Assembly (NCBI GenBank): GCA_029851415.1
Contig: CM056742.1
Span: 187,965,344-188,029,343, forward strand
Direction: 5' to 3'
Length of the DNA: 64,000 bases
DNA from: Eretmocerus hayati
Lineage: Eukaryota > Arthropoda > Insecta > Hymenoptera > Aphelinidae
The position numbers and the translations under genes were made by a program. The notes under the pieces are model-generated. The model did no database searches. It was given only the letters and a program-made list of their open reading frames with translations, and was not told where the DNA came from. Below, one piece after another: positions 11,340-24,769 of the stretch (positions within the stretch are counted from its first letter, which is position 1; each line of letters starts with the position of its first letter).

Positions 11340-13405
11340 CACGGGTGGCCTAAAGCGAGCGGAAGTTGAACAAAACTGACGCCAAAAACGGGTCACGGCA
11401 TCTTGTTCTTCTCGTTCTTCCGAAGGAAAAAGTTCCCTATGCACAAAATCGAATCTGCTTCCTAGAACGATCTACAGAGCAATTTTCATTTTGAACAAAT
11501 GTATGGCCGAGTCTACATAGACGCGCTCTCTCTGCTTGCACTCTCCACCCAAACACCGGATTATAGGTACCGAAAATGGGATTTGAAAATCTTTTAACGA
11601 GTGTTCCCTCTCAATTAGAGTATCAGCACGGGTTTGTGACATAAAAAGTGGTCAGTTTATCGCGTCGATCGCCTAAAAAATTGATTTGTATCGAATGGAG
11701 ATCGAAAAGTGAGAGACTTGGGTGTTGATCGTTGTGCCTCATATCACCACCTCCAACTTCTCAGGCATCTAACTCGCGGCTCATTCAACAATATTCAACA
11801 TTATTTCGGGTTTGCATTCAGACTTTTTCCAGAAACTGCAAAATGAGCAAAGATGTGCGGAATTCTGGTTAAGAAGAATTGAACTATTCCATGTACACCA
11901 AAGATCAAATTTGTGTTACAAGAGTCAGTCCTCCGTCAATTTGGGACATCTCGGGTGTTCTGAATCAGGATTTCGTACACTTTAGCTCATTATTCAGCTT
12001 CTGGAATAAATACCAATGTATAACCGAGATGATGCTGAATATTGCTGAATGGGTTGCAAGTTGGAGACCTGATGGAAAGTTGGGTGATGCTTATACGAGA
12101 CACAGCCACGCTTCTCATTTTTCGATCTCTATTCGATGCAAATCAATTTTTTGGTCGATTTACGCAATAGACTGGGTGTTTTTCATCTCACAAACTCACG
12201 CTGATACTCAAATTGAGGGGGAACACTCGTCAAAAGATGTTTAAATCCCATTTCTGATACCTACTCCGGTGTTTGGGTGGAGAGCGCGAGCGGAGAGAGC
12301 GCGCGCGCTCCGGGTGAGCGCGTCTATGTAGACTCGGCCTATCCATTTGATTGCATGTATTCTGATTAGCATGCCTAATCACTCGACGGACGAAGATAGC
12401 ATAATTGATTATCCAACGTTGCCGAATGGGTTAGAGGGTAACGAATATGCATTTTCATAGAAAATTTCCCGTAGAATCGGCTGGTTGAACCCATTTTCCG
12501 GAATCTGGCTTCGTTTTTGAAATATGGGCGAAATAGCCCAATATTCATTAGGAGAGTTCAATCTGACAGCAACGCTTGAGCTTATGATTGTATTGGACGA
12601 AAGAGGCTCGGTGTCTGAACAACGCTAAGTTGCATAGTCTTTTAATGTATTTTTTCACTTAGAATCCAAGTTTGAGCTCGGTTTCATCATTAGTCTTCAT
12701 GCTCCCATTTAAATTACGGGAAACATCCTTCTTTTACAGAAATCATCATAACTTTGCGAATAAATGCTCGCAAAGTCGATTGAGTTGATAAATATCACTT
12801 GATCGATCGAGTTGATAAATATCGAAAAATTATGGTTTCTGGGAAATTGTGATAAGTTTCTGCGATTCAAATGGAAATCTTAGGACTTAGGATGGAACCG
12901 AGTTCAAACTTGGATTCCACGTGGGAAAATTCATTGATACACTATGCAACAGAGGTTAGTTTGACCTCCATTGCCTTTTGACCAATACAATCATAAGCTC
13001 AAGCGTTGCTGTCAGATTGAGCTCTCCTAATGAATCTTGGGCTATTTCACCGACATTTCAAAAACGAAGCCAGATTCCCGAAAATGGGTTGAACCAGCCG
13101 ATTTTACGGGAAATTTTCTATGAAAATGCATATTCGTTACCCTCTAACCCATTCGGCGACGTTTGATGAACAATTATGCTATCTTTGTCCGTCGAGTGAT
13201 TAGGCATGCTAATCAGAATACATGCAATCAAACGGATACATTTGTTCAAAATGAAAATTGCTCTGTAGATCGTTCTAGGAAGCAAATTCGATTTTGTGCA
13301 TAGGGAACTTTTTTCTTCGGAAGAACGAGAAGAACAAGATGCCGTGACCCGTTTTTGGCGTCAGTTTTGTTCAACTTCCGCTCGCTTTAGGCCACCCGTG
13401 CCGAC
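11340..13405. mobile_element. Long palindrome (foldback), interrupted by a MITE in its left arm
   Basis: The left arm, 11340-11504 plus 12343-12745, is the reverse complement of the right arm, about 12870-13405. Examples are CACGGGTGGCCTAAAGCGAG against CTCGCTTTAGGCCACCCGTG, and ATTAGCATGCCTAATCACTC against GAGTGATTAGGCATGCTAAT. The centre is near 12800. Without the inserted 835-bp MITE the element is about 1.2 kb. No transposase is visible. Confidence 0.85.
11505..12339. mobile_element. MITE copy 1 with GGCCGAGTC ends and 3-bp (TAT) duplication
   Basis: Both ends read GGCCGAGTCTACATAGAC inward, followed by GCGCTC and CTCCACCCAAACACC, and arms of several hundred bases pair. TAT flanks it at 11502-11504 and 12340-12342. 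The matching position in the opposite arm of its host palindrome reads ATGTATCC with a single TAT, which is a natural empty site. Non-coding. Confidence 0.9.
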
Positions 13406-13409
13406 AACA

Positions 13410-15180
13410 GCGCCTAATCCGCAACAGGAACCGGCCATAGAGGAGAGGCGTTACATTTGATTATATTTTGTTTTCGCAGTTTACATCAAAAATGGACACT
13501 CATCAATATTTAATATATGCTTTTTCTTGTAACTTTGTGGGAAACCTATATCCGGTATCACTAATAGACCATTGTCCAAGATTTTATTGATATCTTATTT
13601 CAATCATGCAAGGGACTCGAGACTCATGGGAAACACATACAAACCGAGCGAAAGGTATGTGCAAGGTAACCAAGGCTGGTGTACATCAAGGTTCAACATC
13701 ATCACTCAGGTGGTACAACTCAGACAGAATCCTGTTCACACCGATTGCGATCAATTGCCGATAGCCCATGACGAATCCCAACCATTCGCCCAAACACCGC
13801 GGAAATCCGCTATAGCAACAGCAGCCGCGACGGATGGCCATAATCGATCATCTCCGCTGGCGTAAGTTAACCCACAGCTGTCTGTTATCTATAGTCTTCC
13901 GGGTCCATCGGTCTATCGCGACGCGACGCTCACAGCTTATCAATCGCCCTCACTGCTGTCCCGGCATCGATGAGAGCTGCAAGAGCAACTGGTGTTTGTG
14001 GCATCAAGAATCAAGCTATTCACGAAAGCACCCCCATATGCGGTGATACGTCCAGGAGGTATTCCAAGGGCATAATTCAAATATTGCTCGCTCGATGCTC
14101 ACGTAGCTGGTGGCCACTCCGCACACCTGCGATGTGCATTCCAAAAACCATTTGTCCCCGCAAACCTGCAGAATCAGCCTCTACTGTACTTCTCAGATGC
14201 ATCGTGGATACATCCTGACCGAGTTGGCGAGAGTCAGTCGTCTCTCGGGCACGGTACGGCTAACCACCTCAAGGCCTGTAATCATGCGTCCGCGCTCGAG
14301 TGCGCCACAGCAGCACCGAGTTTGTCCGTGTAATTTTCTTTAATCACAGAAGGGCCAGCTTTGACATTCAAGTTTGCAGCAGGGAAAATGGACTTTCACC
14401 ATCCGAGTCCTCTCTCCATCCCTGTCTAGCTGATGCCACCACATACCCATCAAGGTGGCTACATACATACATGTATACATATGTATTTGGTGAACGAACG
14501 GTGGTATGAAGCTGGTGCAGATGCGGGCTCAAGATGCATAGTTTGCGGTGGTGGCTGCTGCTACTACTGCAAGCTCCCGTGTGTGTTGGCGCGCGCGAGA
14601 AAATGAGAGACCTCGGTAAGGCTAGAGCTTGCGCTCTTCCTGGGGGCTATTATACGTACTGGTCTATATAAGGGTTGTACACTGTATATCGCGTGTGATG
14701 AGTAACGCGCGAGAGGAAAAGGAACCGTATGGTGCTATTCGAACGGTATCTCATCTCACAAAATACGATACTAGGGTATAGTGAGTGCACGGTATAGCTG
14801 ATGCCGGACGTTCCGCGTCAAAGTTGTAAAGGATCAGTGAGTAGCCGATGAAGGTGGGCGCGAGCTTACCCAATTAACATCGTTTACGACGACCTGTACA
14901 TCGTATACTTAGTTGCTCGGACAATGCTCCTCTCCGACAACTCTCAAACACGATATTATAACTTTCCCCGTGATCAACTCCGACAATGGGTGTGCATGCC
15001 TTTGGCTATTATCATAACCTCCTCAAAGGAAATGATTACCCAGTCATATGCGAGTTCTACTAAGAATTATCCATCCGGAAAGACAAGACTCTCTGCTGAA
15101 AGGTCATTTGTCAACCTCTGCACCAATTTTCTCATAGAACTCTACAAGTAGGCAACGCTGCTGAACAAGGTCAAGATGCT
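13410..15180. other. No gene supported; CpG-rich patch at 14.5-14.8 kb
   Basis: Several overlapping + strand frames between 13572 and 14509 have no consistent frame or splice sites. The patch near 14530-14720 has TGCTGCTACTACTGC, GGCGCGCGCGAGAAAATGAG and TATATAAG-like sequence, and could be regulatory. Confidence 0.3.
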
Positions 15181-15186
15181 GACTTT

Positions 15187-16345
15187 CTAAGGATTCAACT
15201 GACCAGGAGCGGTCATCAAATTTGGAACACGGATTTGGATGAAACTTTGGGAATAGTCTTCTATTAGTGCAAAAAGATGAAACCCAAAATTATAGACCCT
15301 AACGCTCAAGCACTTCCGATCTACATCTTCAGGCAAGAGCATTGTCCATACGGACTCATGTTCACAATTACACATGTAGGGATACCTGCAATGCTAATGT
15401 CCATGGCTGTAGCTCGGAAACGCTTGAGCGTTAGGGTCTATAATTTTGGGTTACATCTTTTGGCACTAAAAGAAGATCATTCTCAAAGGCCGAGTCTACA
15501 TAGACGCGCTCACTCGAGGCGCGCGCGCTCTCCACCCAAACACTGGAGTAGGTACCGAGAATGGGATTTGAAAATCGATTGACGAGTATTCCTTCTCAAT
15601 CGGAGTATCAGCACGGGTTCGTGAGATGAAAATTGGCCAGTTTGTCGCGTAAATCGACCAAAAAGATGATCTGCATCTAATAGAGATCGCAAAGTGAGAG
15701 ACTTTGATGTCAAACGATGTGCCTAATATCACCAACCCCAACTTCTCAGGTTCCCAACTCGCGGCTTATTCAACAATAACCAACATTATTTTGAGTTTGC
15801 ACTGAGACTTTCTCCAGAGACTGTGAAATAAGCAAAGGTGTGCAGGATTCTGGTTGAGAAAAATCGAGCTACTCCATGTACACCAAAGACCAAATTTGTG
15901 TTACAAGAGTCACTCCTCCGTCAACTTGGGCCATCTCGGGTGTTCTCAATCACGAATTCGTACACTTTTAGCTCATCATTCAGCTTCTGGAACAAGTACC
16001 AATGTATAACCAAGATGATGCTGAATATTGCTGAATGGTTTGCAAGTTGGAAATCCGATGAAAAGTTGAGGGATGCTTATGTGAGACACAACCACGCCTC
16101 TCATTTTCCGATCTCTATCCGATGCAAATCAATTTTTTAATTGATTCACGCAATAGACTGGCCGTTTTTCATCTCTTGAAACTCGCGCTGATACTCAAAT
16201 TGGAAGGGAAGACTCGTCAAAAGATGTTTAAATCCCATTTTTGATACCTACTCCGGTGTTTGGGTGGAGAGCGCGCCCGCCCCGAGTGAGCGCGTCTATG
16301 TAGACTCGGCCAAAGTTTCAGCCGAATCCGTGATCCGGATGTGAT
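15187..16345. mobile_element. Foldback MITE hosting copy 2
   Basis: The left arm (GAAACCCAAAATTATAGACC, ACGCTCAAGC) pairs with the right arm (GCTTGAGCGTTAGGGTCTAT, AATTTTGGGTTACATC). The outer sequence GGATTTGGATGAAACTTTGG pairs with 16313-16330. The core has CAATGCTAATGTCCAT, linking it to the 54.9-kb and 30.5-kb family. Confidence 0.75.
15488..16311. mobile_element. MITE copy 2 of the GGCCGAGTC family, 3-bp (AAA) duplication
   Basis: It has the same termini, same orientation and nearly the same length (824 bp) as copy 1. AAA flanks it at 15485-15487 and 16312-16314. The host palindrome arm on the other side (near 15246) reads, in reverse complement, CCCAAAGTTTC with one AAA, again an empty site. 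The internal sequence is clearly homologous to copy 1, for example TCAATTTTTTAATTG against TCAATTTTTTGGTCG. Confidence 0.9.
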
Positions 16346-16349
16346 GACC

Positions 16350-18360
16350 TCTCCTGGTAAGTTGATATTGGAACGTAGTTCCTTTCCCGCCTTTAGGTGA
16401 AAAGTGAAATCTTATTTGAGGGTCAAGCAATAGGCTCAAACAATGGGGTGAATCATCAAATGTAATCATTCATGTACTTGACTGCTGCGCTGGGTTCAAA
16501 TCGAACTTTAAATCGAGTTCCAAGAGACTGAGGGAAGGCATTGGAATTTTGACTTGTGTAAGCAACACATTCATCGTCGAAAGCCATGATCTGTTCAGAA
16601 GAAGATCTATGTATCCTCTAGGTAAAGTGTAGAGCTAGTAATGAAGATAGTGTCGCTTATAATTGGTTCTCAGAGTAATTATCAGATTTAGTAAGTCAAA
16701 ACGAGTTAACTTTGGAGACTAATTTATTTCCTTGAAATTACTTCCTCTTCCTTCAGTCTTGATATTTTTTGTAATCTGGAGGGTACTGATGTCCAGGACT
16801 CACTTTTTTGTCCTATTTCTCACCATAAGTTTTTCAGAATTCTACTCAAAGTTCAAAGTGCTAAATTTTATCCAATTGTTATCAGTTAGAAATGATGTAC
16901 AAACCATCTCAATCACTCAAAAGTTCGTTTGATTCGAAAAACTCGTAAATTACTCATGACGCTATCATACTAATGGATTCCATTGATAAAAAATGCACGT
17001 ATGTATGAGATCATGATCATTCAACGCTTGGTTCTCTTGTCCCTCAAGATTATTCATTTACACCAACATCACTCCTGGAAATCCGTTTCCCACGCGTCTC
17101 TCAAACAACCCGATTCCTTATTGACGCGAATAATCTTAGTCTTCAGAATTGTTGTAATGACTACGTCGCATCCGGTCACGAGCGGCAACAAACAAGGATG
17201 AACTTGGCTGGAGTAGCCCAGAGCTTACTGCATTGAGTCACGTCAAGCGGAGAAGAAAGAGCTTCCGCGTCACAGGTCTACATACGCAAGCGAATCCAAA
17301 ATTTGAGACACTTGGAAATCGCATGATCTTGACATGATCCGCGCCGTGGCTGAGCCGCAATCTTCTAGTCACGACTCATAATCGCGATGATTTTTGCCGA
17401 AAAATATTTTTCTTTCTTTCGTTCGAGCAATCGTACTTGGCCATTTCATAGCGTGATGTGAATGTCGGCATTAGGTTTTCATAGTGAACGCGGCAAATGA
17501 TGATGGTATGCACGCGTTAGTTTTACTCAACTCTGATGTGTAAACCACTTGTTCACGTAACTATGACGATGTAACCTGTAGAACTTGGTGGGTTGAGATG
17601 TGAAGAAACACAGTATGTTCAAAAGATACCGGACCCCCACCCCGTACGTTTCCCAAGGGTTCCGTCAAGCAAAAGAGTGTTACAGAAATTGTTGACAATC
17701 GAAACTGCTCGTCGAGGCCTTAACTGACACTACTTTTTACGTGAGGTCCATAATTTGATTCTCTCATATATGGCAACAAAAAATCCAAGAAGATCGACTT
17801 TCTCAACAAATGAGATGGTACTCGCCAAATCGCTAGCTGGTAAAAACATTGTACAACATTTTGTCATCTGATGAACATTCATTCAATAGTTTAAATGATG
17901 TGGAATTTTTTTGAATGTATAGCCTGATGAAGTTGACAGGTGGTCGACCAAACGTAATAAATAGACCGGTATTTTTCACAACAAAAAGAAATCCTTACTC
18001 TCAGATTGCCATCGTGTCTTACTGTTGCATCTTACATTCGTTCAAATCTGACCGTCAGATGAAAAAGAACAGCTTTTTTCTTCATGTCAGAAAATACGAT
18101 GATGTCAAGAATATTCGACTTCAATAAAGGTTCGTCGTCTAAGAATCAGGCGGATTTTGTCTCACAGGTCTTCTGCTGCATCGAGCTATGTTTACACACG
18201 TGAAACTGTTCAAAGTTGAATACTCAATCGCTCGACGAATAATTTTGTGATTTTTGTGTGTTCGCGAATTGTCAAGATCTCAATCATGGATTTTCAAGAG
18301 GTATAAAAAGTAGATGGAATTATTTGCCCAACTCTCGCAAAAGGAGTATAATCTAACCTA
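16350..18360. other. No gene seen
   Basis: Moderately AT-rich DNA with only short frames (for example 16732-16932, hydrophobic by chance). Nothing else is recognised. Confidence 0.5.
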
Positions 18361-18417
18361 TTATAAACATAAACATGGATCAGTGAGCCTGAGAGTTCTG
18401 CAGTTCAGCTACAAATT

Positions 18418-18528
18418 ATGCTTGCTGTAAGATCAAATCCCGCTTCAGACGAAGCGCTTGCTTATTTTGAAGATTTCCATCTCACATTTGTTGCATCTTG
18501 CTCTAAGCATGAAATCAATCTGAAGGTA
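18418..18528 (+). CDS. Weak candidate first coding exon (36 codons)
   Basis: ATG at 18418 opens a frame beginning MLAVRSNPASDEALAYFEDF and ending at a consensus donor (CTGAAG|gtaagg). Upstream, TATAAAC (18362) and an Inr-like ATCAGTG (18379) resemble an arthropod core promoter, though the spacing is short. I found no matching downstream exon, and the likely next acceptor leads to a stop within about 10 codons. Confidence 0.15.
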
Positions 18529-18709
18529 AGGATTTCTTTTTGTAGTGTTTATTCTAAAACAGTGTTTTACTACCGTTACGTTATCGTTCTCCAAGAACTA
18601 CCAGCTACAGTCGTATGTTTTTGCGGAGCAGAATTTGCTGTAGTGTATATGAAACAATTTGAGAAGCAAACGGGCTTGCAGGAATGTAAAACCCACCAGA
18701 ATAAATGAA

Positions 18710-21700
18710 AAGATGACACATCGTGGACTTACATGGTACGGTGACTGCCAAAACAGTAAGGAGTTGTCATATATATTTCACCCGGTATGGGCCCCTTTTC
18801 GTATCTAATGGCTCTAGGATATGACTAGTTGCTCTGGGTTAATCGATCGAGAACTTGACATTCCAATTAAGTTCAGGCAAGAGCTGTCTTTTAAGCAAAT
18901 TCTGGGTTGTCAAGTCATATCGACAGCTCGTCGACGACGAAGTTCTCTCAAAATATTTTTATATGATTTCGAGTAGAATTCCAGTGTCCGCAACTCGTCG
19001 CGGATTTGTGTGTGACAGATATGCTTGAGATGGTTTCTATAGGCAGATCAAATGAAGCGCATCCTGAGAGTGACACGCAGCATCTGAGAGGAGCAGTATT
19101 CGTGTCATCGACGGTCGTTTTCACTGTCTGGTTTCAATGCCACATTGTCCGATTCTCGCAAAAAAATGAAAGCAAATGTGAATATTCCCGCAGCGCTGCT
19201 GGTATCATCTTACGAGGCATATATCAATAGTGTACGAGATTCTGCAGAATTACAAAATTTACCAAACTCTCCATCCACGGAGTACTCCCAACGCATCTGG
19301 ATGCAAAGCGAAGAAAATCCCGGAAAATGTTCCAAGCTAAGATGCCTCTCACGCACTACCCTCCACAGATATAGCACATGCACAAACCAAACAAACTCGT
19401 ATCCCTATCCATATTTGAATAACTTTGGGAATCCGCTGTCGGCTGTCATGTAAAAAGCGACGAGGGACATTATTGTATACTCTATATAGTCGATCGTACA
19501 CACAGTGTAGAAAGCGGACGACCCTTACAGAGTTTGCCGGAGCGTTTGGAAGGATGACGAGGAGCCATCCGATGATAACAGACTGTCCTATATATATATA
19601 TATACCTATAGTATAGAAGGTGTACGTACATGCGAAATGGGAAGCGGGCGTTGCTGAAGGGAAAGCCGGGGCATATAATTGGGCTGAATATTGAGAAGTT
19701 GGCAGTGAAGTTGTGAGTAAACTTGGATGCCTCCGGGCTCTATATACCGTTAGCCAAGCTCAGAACGGCTGCTTGAGAGCAGAGACGTGTTGCGGACAGC
19801 CGGCCCGAGCTCGAAACCTCCCCATCCTCTACAGGACTCTTGCAGGACCGCGCGCGCGACACCCCGAGCGCCTGCATACGAATTTGCCGCAGTTGCCATC
19901 GTCGTCGTCGTCGTCGTCGTCGATAGTTGTGTATATAGCCCACAACTTCGCATCCCACCCCATGAACTATGTGGTATGTATGTCTATAGATATAAAGTGA
20001 GGTGCGTAACCAGGGTTGAGATGTACACACAAGAGATAGAGAAGCGCCAAAGGCGTTATATCCGCCACGCCACCGCGATAATCCGATATATATCGCATGT
20101 AGTCTCGAGGAGTTGGGGCTGTTCTGTGTGGCTGAGCAGTGTGGTGAGGCTATGCGGGCATAAACCACCCTCCCATCGTGCGTATACTGTATTAGGTACT
20201 CTTAAAGTAACAGCCTCCAGTCAAAGAGAGCTAATCGAGCTCATTGGGATGAACAGGACTACTCCGCAGCGATCGACTGAATCACCTGGCATTCGACTAC
20301 ACGAGTGTGAGAGTATGAGTAGTCGATGATTTCGTTGAAAAGAAAGACTTTCGTCGTCACTCAATCTGTCTTTCTGAACCGTCAAGCCAACTCCTTGTGA
20401 GGCTCAAAAATCCTGAACCCCCGAAATTCTTACAAATTTTCGCTCAACAGACTTCCTTCGGCCAAAAATTGATTCTTGATTTCGTTCCACTTCGTTATCC
20501 GCGATTATTACTTGAGTTTATTGTTGAACTGCATCAGAACTATTCCCATTTAAGTAATAATGATGATTCTGATGTCACGAGACAGAAAAATTATGTCACA
20601 CCTTGCGCGGACGATTGGAAACAAAATGGAACGAAATTCAAAAATTAATTTTGGAAACATCCGTAATCCTTCTTATGAGAAATCTCGAGAAATCGCGCAT
20701 CATTCAGTGTTACAAAGTACAAATGAGGAGTATATTCCCGGAAATACAGCTGAAGCGAGTTTTTTTTACAAAAGCAAGTAGTGGTAAATTAGGCACACTC
20801 TTTCAATAACTCCGAGACAACCATTTTATCTCGCACACACATGTTTCGACGATAAGTTCATGGATGAAAGATGGAATAAGGGTAAAAGTGGTTCAAAGTA
20901 CGTTGAAAAATATTGGAGTGAACGAAAGTTGTGGGCAAAACAAACAAGGGTGTCGCAATATGTTGGGTGGAATTACCTAGAAATTAACACTGTATCCACT
21001 CAGTGTATGGATTGAAAATCACATTCGATGCCATCGCTCAATTCTTCTCATAGACTACGGATCGATGAAATTTAAACTCTACGTAATATGAAATGTAGTT
21101 ATCTTTCATAACCTAGTAATGATACATCATAGCCTAGCAGCGTTGGAGTAGCCAACATCAAAAATCGAGCGGATGATTTCGATGAAAAGTCTTTGAAAAG
21201 TCTTTCTTTGATCAAATATTGATGAGAATTCAATTTACCGTCATGATTACACTTGAGCATTCTTCTAAGGCTGATAAGATGATTCGGTAACATGAATTCG
21301 CTTAAAATTGCACTGGATATAATGGGATATATATTGATGGATAAGCGAATTATAAACACCTCGAGTGCAAAGCCAGCCTCATCCATCAATGAATCGCAAA
21401 CATCTCAACAGAAAGGGGAAAACAACATAGAACTGTTGAAATGTGGCTCTCATTCTAAATCATTGCCATTTGTCAGCTTAAATTGTATGCAAATTTCAGA
21501 GGGAAGGCCATTTCAGATCGTCACCAGCATCCAAAAAATTCATCAAGAAAACATTCCTGTATAGAGTGCTTTTTTGTGGTCTTCTAGGTGAAAGTATTTA
21601 GAGCAGCGAACAGAAAAGAGAAAAAATTATGTAGATGGAGCAGAATGAAGAATGATGCATCTTCCTCTCATGCCTCGAAAGGCCAATAATTTTGAAGTAA

Positions 21701-24600
21701 CTCCAAGCCAGAGGGTAGATTTTAATTTGACCTATATCTGATGCGTAATGATGGAAAAAATTAGCTAAAGTAGAGCGCGTGACAATCTTCTGGTGCAAAT
21801 TCTCTTTTTTCTTTCCAGTTGGTATCGGAAAGAACTTTTTAAAAAGTTGAAGCTCGCCGAGGGAATATTTCTGGTTCAAAGCAAGTTAAGAGACTTGTTC
21901 AGTCTAACCCTCATTACACCGGCATTTTTTCAGGAATCAAATAACTTTCAATCAAATTTGCCCCTCCCTTTCAATCTACTCATCATGGCAAATGACGAAG
22001 ATGATTATCAGAACAAAATCGAAGAAAGTGCGAAGAAATAGAGCAAAAAGGTGGTAAGAATGAAAGAGAAAGATGATTGCAGAGCACATTATTATCACTA
22101 AAGACAATTTGAACGTGAGCACGCTCGTATTGGAACGCGAACGAGCAAAAAACGGAGATGCAGAAGTGTCGAGACAAGAGTGGACGATGTCGACGGGCTT
22201 TGCTTCAGCCGCAGCGGTATTTTCAATTAGAATCGAGTACTTGCGAAGCGTCGGACTCGAGAGCACTCAGGAATCACGTTGTTTCGTGGCTATTCACTGT
22301 TGTGTTCGAAGTAATCATGGGCTTTTTATGATTGCGGCTTGAATCAAGTTCTTGGGGAGGATAAAATCTACTCCGGTACAATGTATCTCAAATCATGAAT
22401 ATTCAACATTTGTGGATGAATAAGCTATACTTCTTACTGTATTCTGAAAGATAGTCCTTGAAATCAAATGAGAGCCATGGATATCACGTCGAAGGAAGAA
22501 AAAAATGTCGTTCAGACTCATTATTGGAAAAATTTCTGAAGCACGAAAGGTGAGATCGGGTGGCAAATTTGACAGAATATGATGGCTTGCGACGATTTTC
22601 GATCTTACAAGTCTATCACAACCTTATATGATAAAATTTTTCCTTCGATATCTGAATTGAGTTTCGAAAAAATTTGAATCCGAAAGATAGAGGACCACTT
22701 TGGCAAAAGAAGAGAAAATTCAAGGGAAAAATGGTCCATTCTGAGCTTGTGTTCCGAGATTGATAAGGAATCCTGCAAAATCTTCAAGCGCAATGAACCT
22801 CAACTTCTACTTTCATGGTTGAAAATAGCTGAGAAAATCAAAGCTGGATCATACCACGTTTCTTCCTAAAAATGCGTGTGCCACCGTAACGAAAGTCAAA
22901 AAAGCCGCTCACCTCGTGTGCTTTTCAAAAATCATATCTGGACAAAAAACGAGAGCTTATCGCACTCCAAGAATCCACGTCTACATTGCGTCAAGAGATT
23001 GATGCACCTTCCCATTAGAAAAGCAGCAAACCCGTCGTCACCCAGCTCTCATGATTTTTCGAAAACTCTAAGATTTTGTTGTCCACCATTTTAGGCACCT
23101 CAAATTCCGCTGATGTGAATCTGTCTGCTTTTTAACCATTCACTACACATTCGATAATTGTTACTAAATTTGATCACCGTACCAATTATCAAATCATATC
23201 AATAGGCTATCGTCGTCGCGGAAAGCAATCAAGTCGACCATCGCATAGTATAACACACGCCGCGATCAACGACCAAGTCCCGTGTCCCCCCTACGCAAGC
23301 ACAAATAAACCGTTCAGCAATGGTGTTGGCCCATTTATACGATCGCACATACATATAGCAGGTGCGAGTTCCAACTCTATCAGGGCTTTTCGACTTTTGC
23401 TCGATGCTGGGCTATATATTTACATCATGGTTACTGGATGAATGGAGCTGGAGCTGCGAATAGGCTATGGAACTGGCTCTGTGCCAGGTTTAACGGTGGC
23501 AGACCAACTTATTATATCCGCGCTCGCATTAAATTATAGATCATGAAGCCCACACTGGCCTTTTGTGACAATGGCACCGCCCGCCACCAGAGAAAGAGCA
23601 AAGAGTGAGTGCACAGGAAGCGATTAACCTCCGTCGACGTCGGCGATGACGACTCGCAGCCAGATCTTTCAGTTTCTATATATTACGAGCCCTTCACGAT
23701 TTCCAGCTCGAGTAGTGCCGAACAGATTTTACAGTGACTCGATCGTAGAATGGAAAATTGCCCAGGGCCCCCTTTGATTCTTGCTATGGGCTTGGGGTCA
23801 TTAGAGCGAGCCATCAAGTGATTTTGATCCTGTGGTAGCATGCAGCGAGTATGGAAAATCGGATCGTTTCCTAGATAATTAACCACAGAGACCTACTAAG
23901 AGCAACGAAAAGGAGTCCATTGTGTGCCTAATGCCCGACTCCGGCAATTATACTTGACCCAACTATTGACTCTGAGCATTCAATTGCACTGAAAAAAATG
24001 CATCATTCGCATGAATAAGGGATGGTTTGTACGAGAGCTTTCAGCCGGGACAAATTATTGATACCCTAACAATGGATAGATTCTGTAGTGAGTCACTTGT
24101 GAATTTGGAAATTCAGAATGTTAAATGATTCTCGCTGCCCATACATAGATGGAAGTTATCTGACCAAATGTGAACTGACAGATCTCCGCATTGACCTGAT
24201 TCCCTCAGCAGAAATAGTATCGGACCGTGAGCTAACAATCATACGACACTAGCTAGATCACATCATCTAGTGCTAGGAGTACACCGACCATGCATCTCAC
24301 CTCAAATATTATTTGTCCACTCATGTTATGGTCTGATGAGATACCGTGGCCAGAACTGGCCTGAAGATAGTTTCAATTTCTAATCGATGCAATCGTGCAA
24401 AGGATAATGCTAAGAATTGAGCTCACAGGTCTTGGTGATGTAAGTTTCACGTCCAAAGGAATTTGTAATATAATTTCAGGGAATTGAATTCGCATACATC
24501 CGACAGGAGTTTTTGAAGTCCAATTTTCCGCCTGTGATAGCTATTGTCCTCGCAAAAAATGAAGAAGATTTATATGGACTGTGGGTTTGCCTTTAAGGTC
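18710..24600. other. No gene supported; two CpG-rich patches
   Basis: The patches at about 19.7-20.3 kb, with (CGT)n at 19899-19921 and (TA)n near 19590-19604, and at 23.2-23.7 kb are CpG-rich and promoter-like. Frames such as 21292-21564 (90 codons) and 19787-20329 (180 codons) overlap others on the opposite strand and show no recognised motif. The stretch at 20880-20930 contains CACGTTGAAAAATATTGG-type repeat sequence also seen near 3.82 kb. Confidence 0.3.
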
Positions 24601-24769
24601 AAATGATGTGGTCAAGTCTTGTTATTCAAAGCTAAGCAGTCACAGTGGATTTTATGATGCATTAGCCTCAAAGTTATGTAGATAGAATCAACATATTCCC
24701 GCGAACAAAATCCACGAAATACCACTCTGCGTGCCCGACTGTCGACTTGTTTACATTCATCCAGATGAC

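Noticed and set aside
16440..16515. tRNA-like B box (GGTTCAAATCG)
   Set aside because: No matching A box or cloverleaf arms could be formed around it.
19787..20329. 180-codon + strand frame
   Set aside because: It overlaps equally long minus-strand frames, is driven by CGT repeats and CpG-rich sequence, and has no splice sites or motif.
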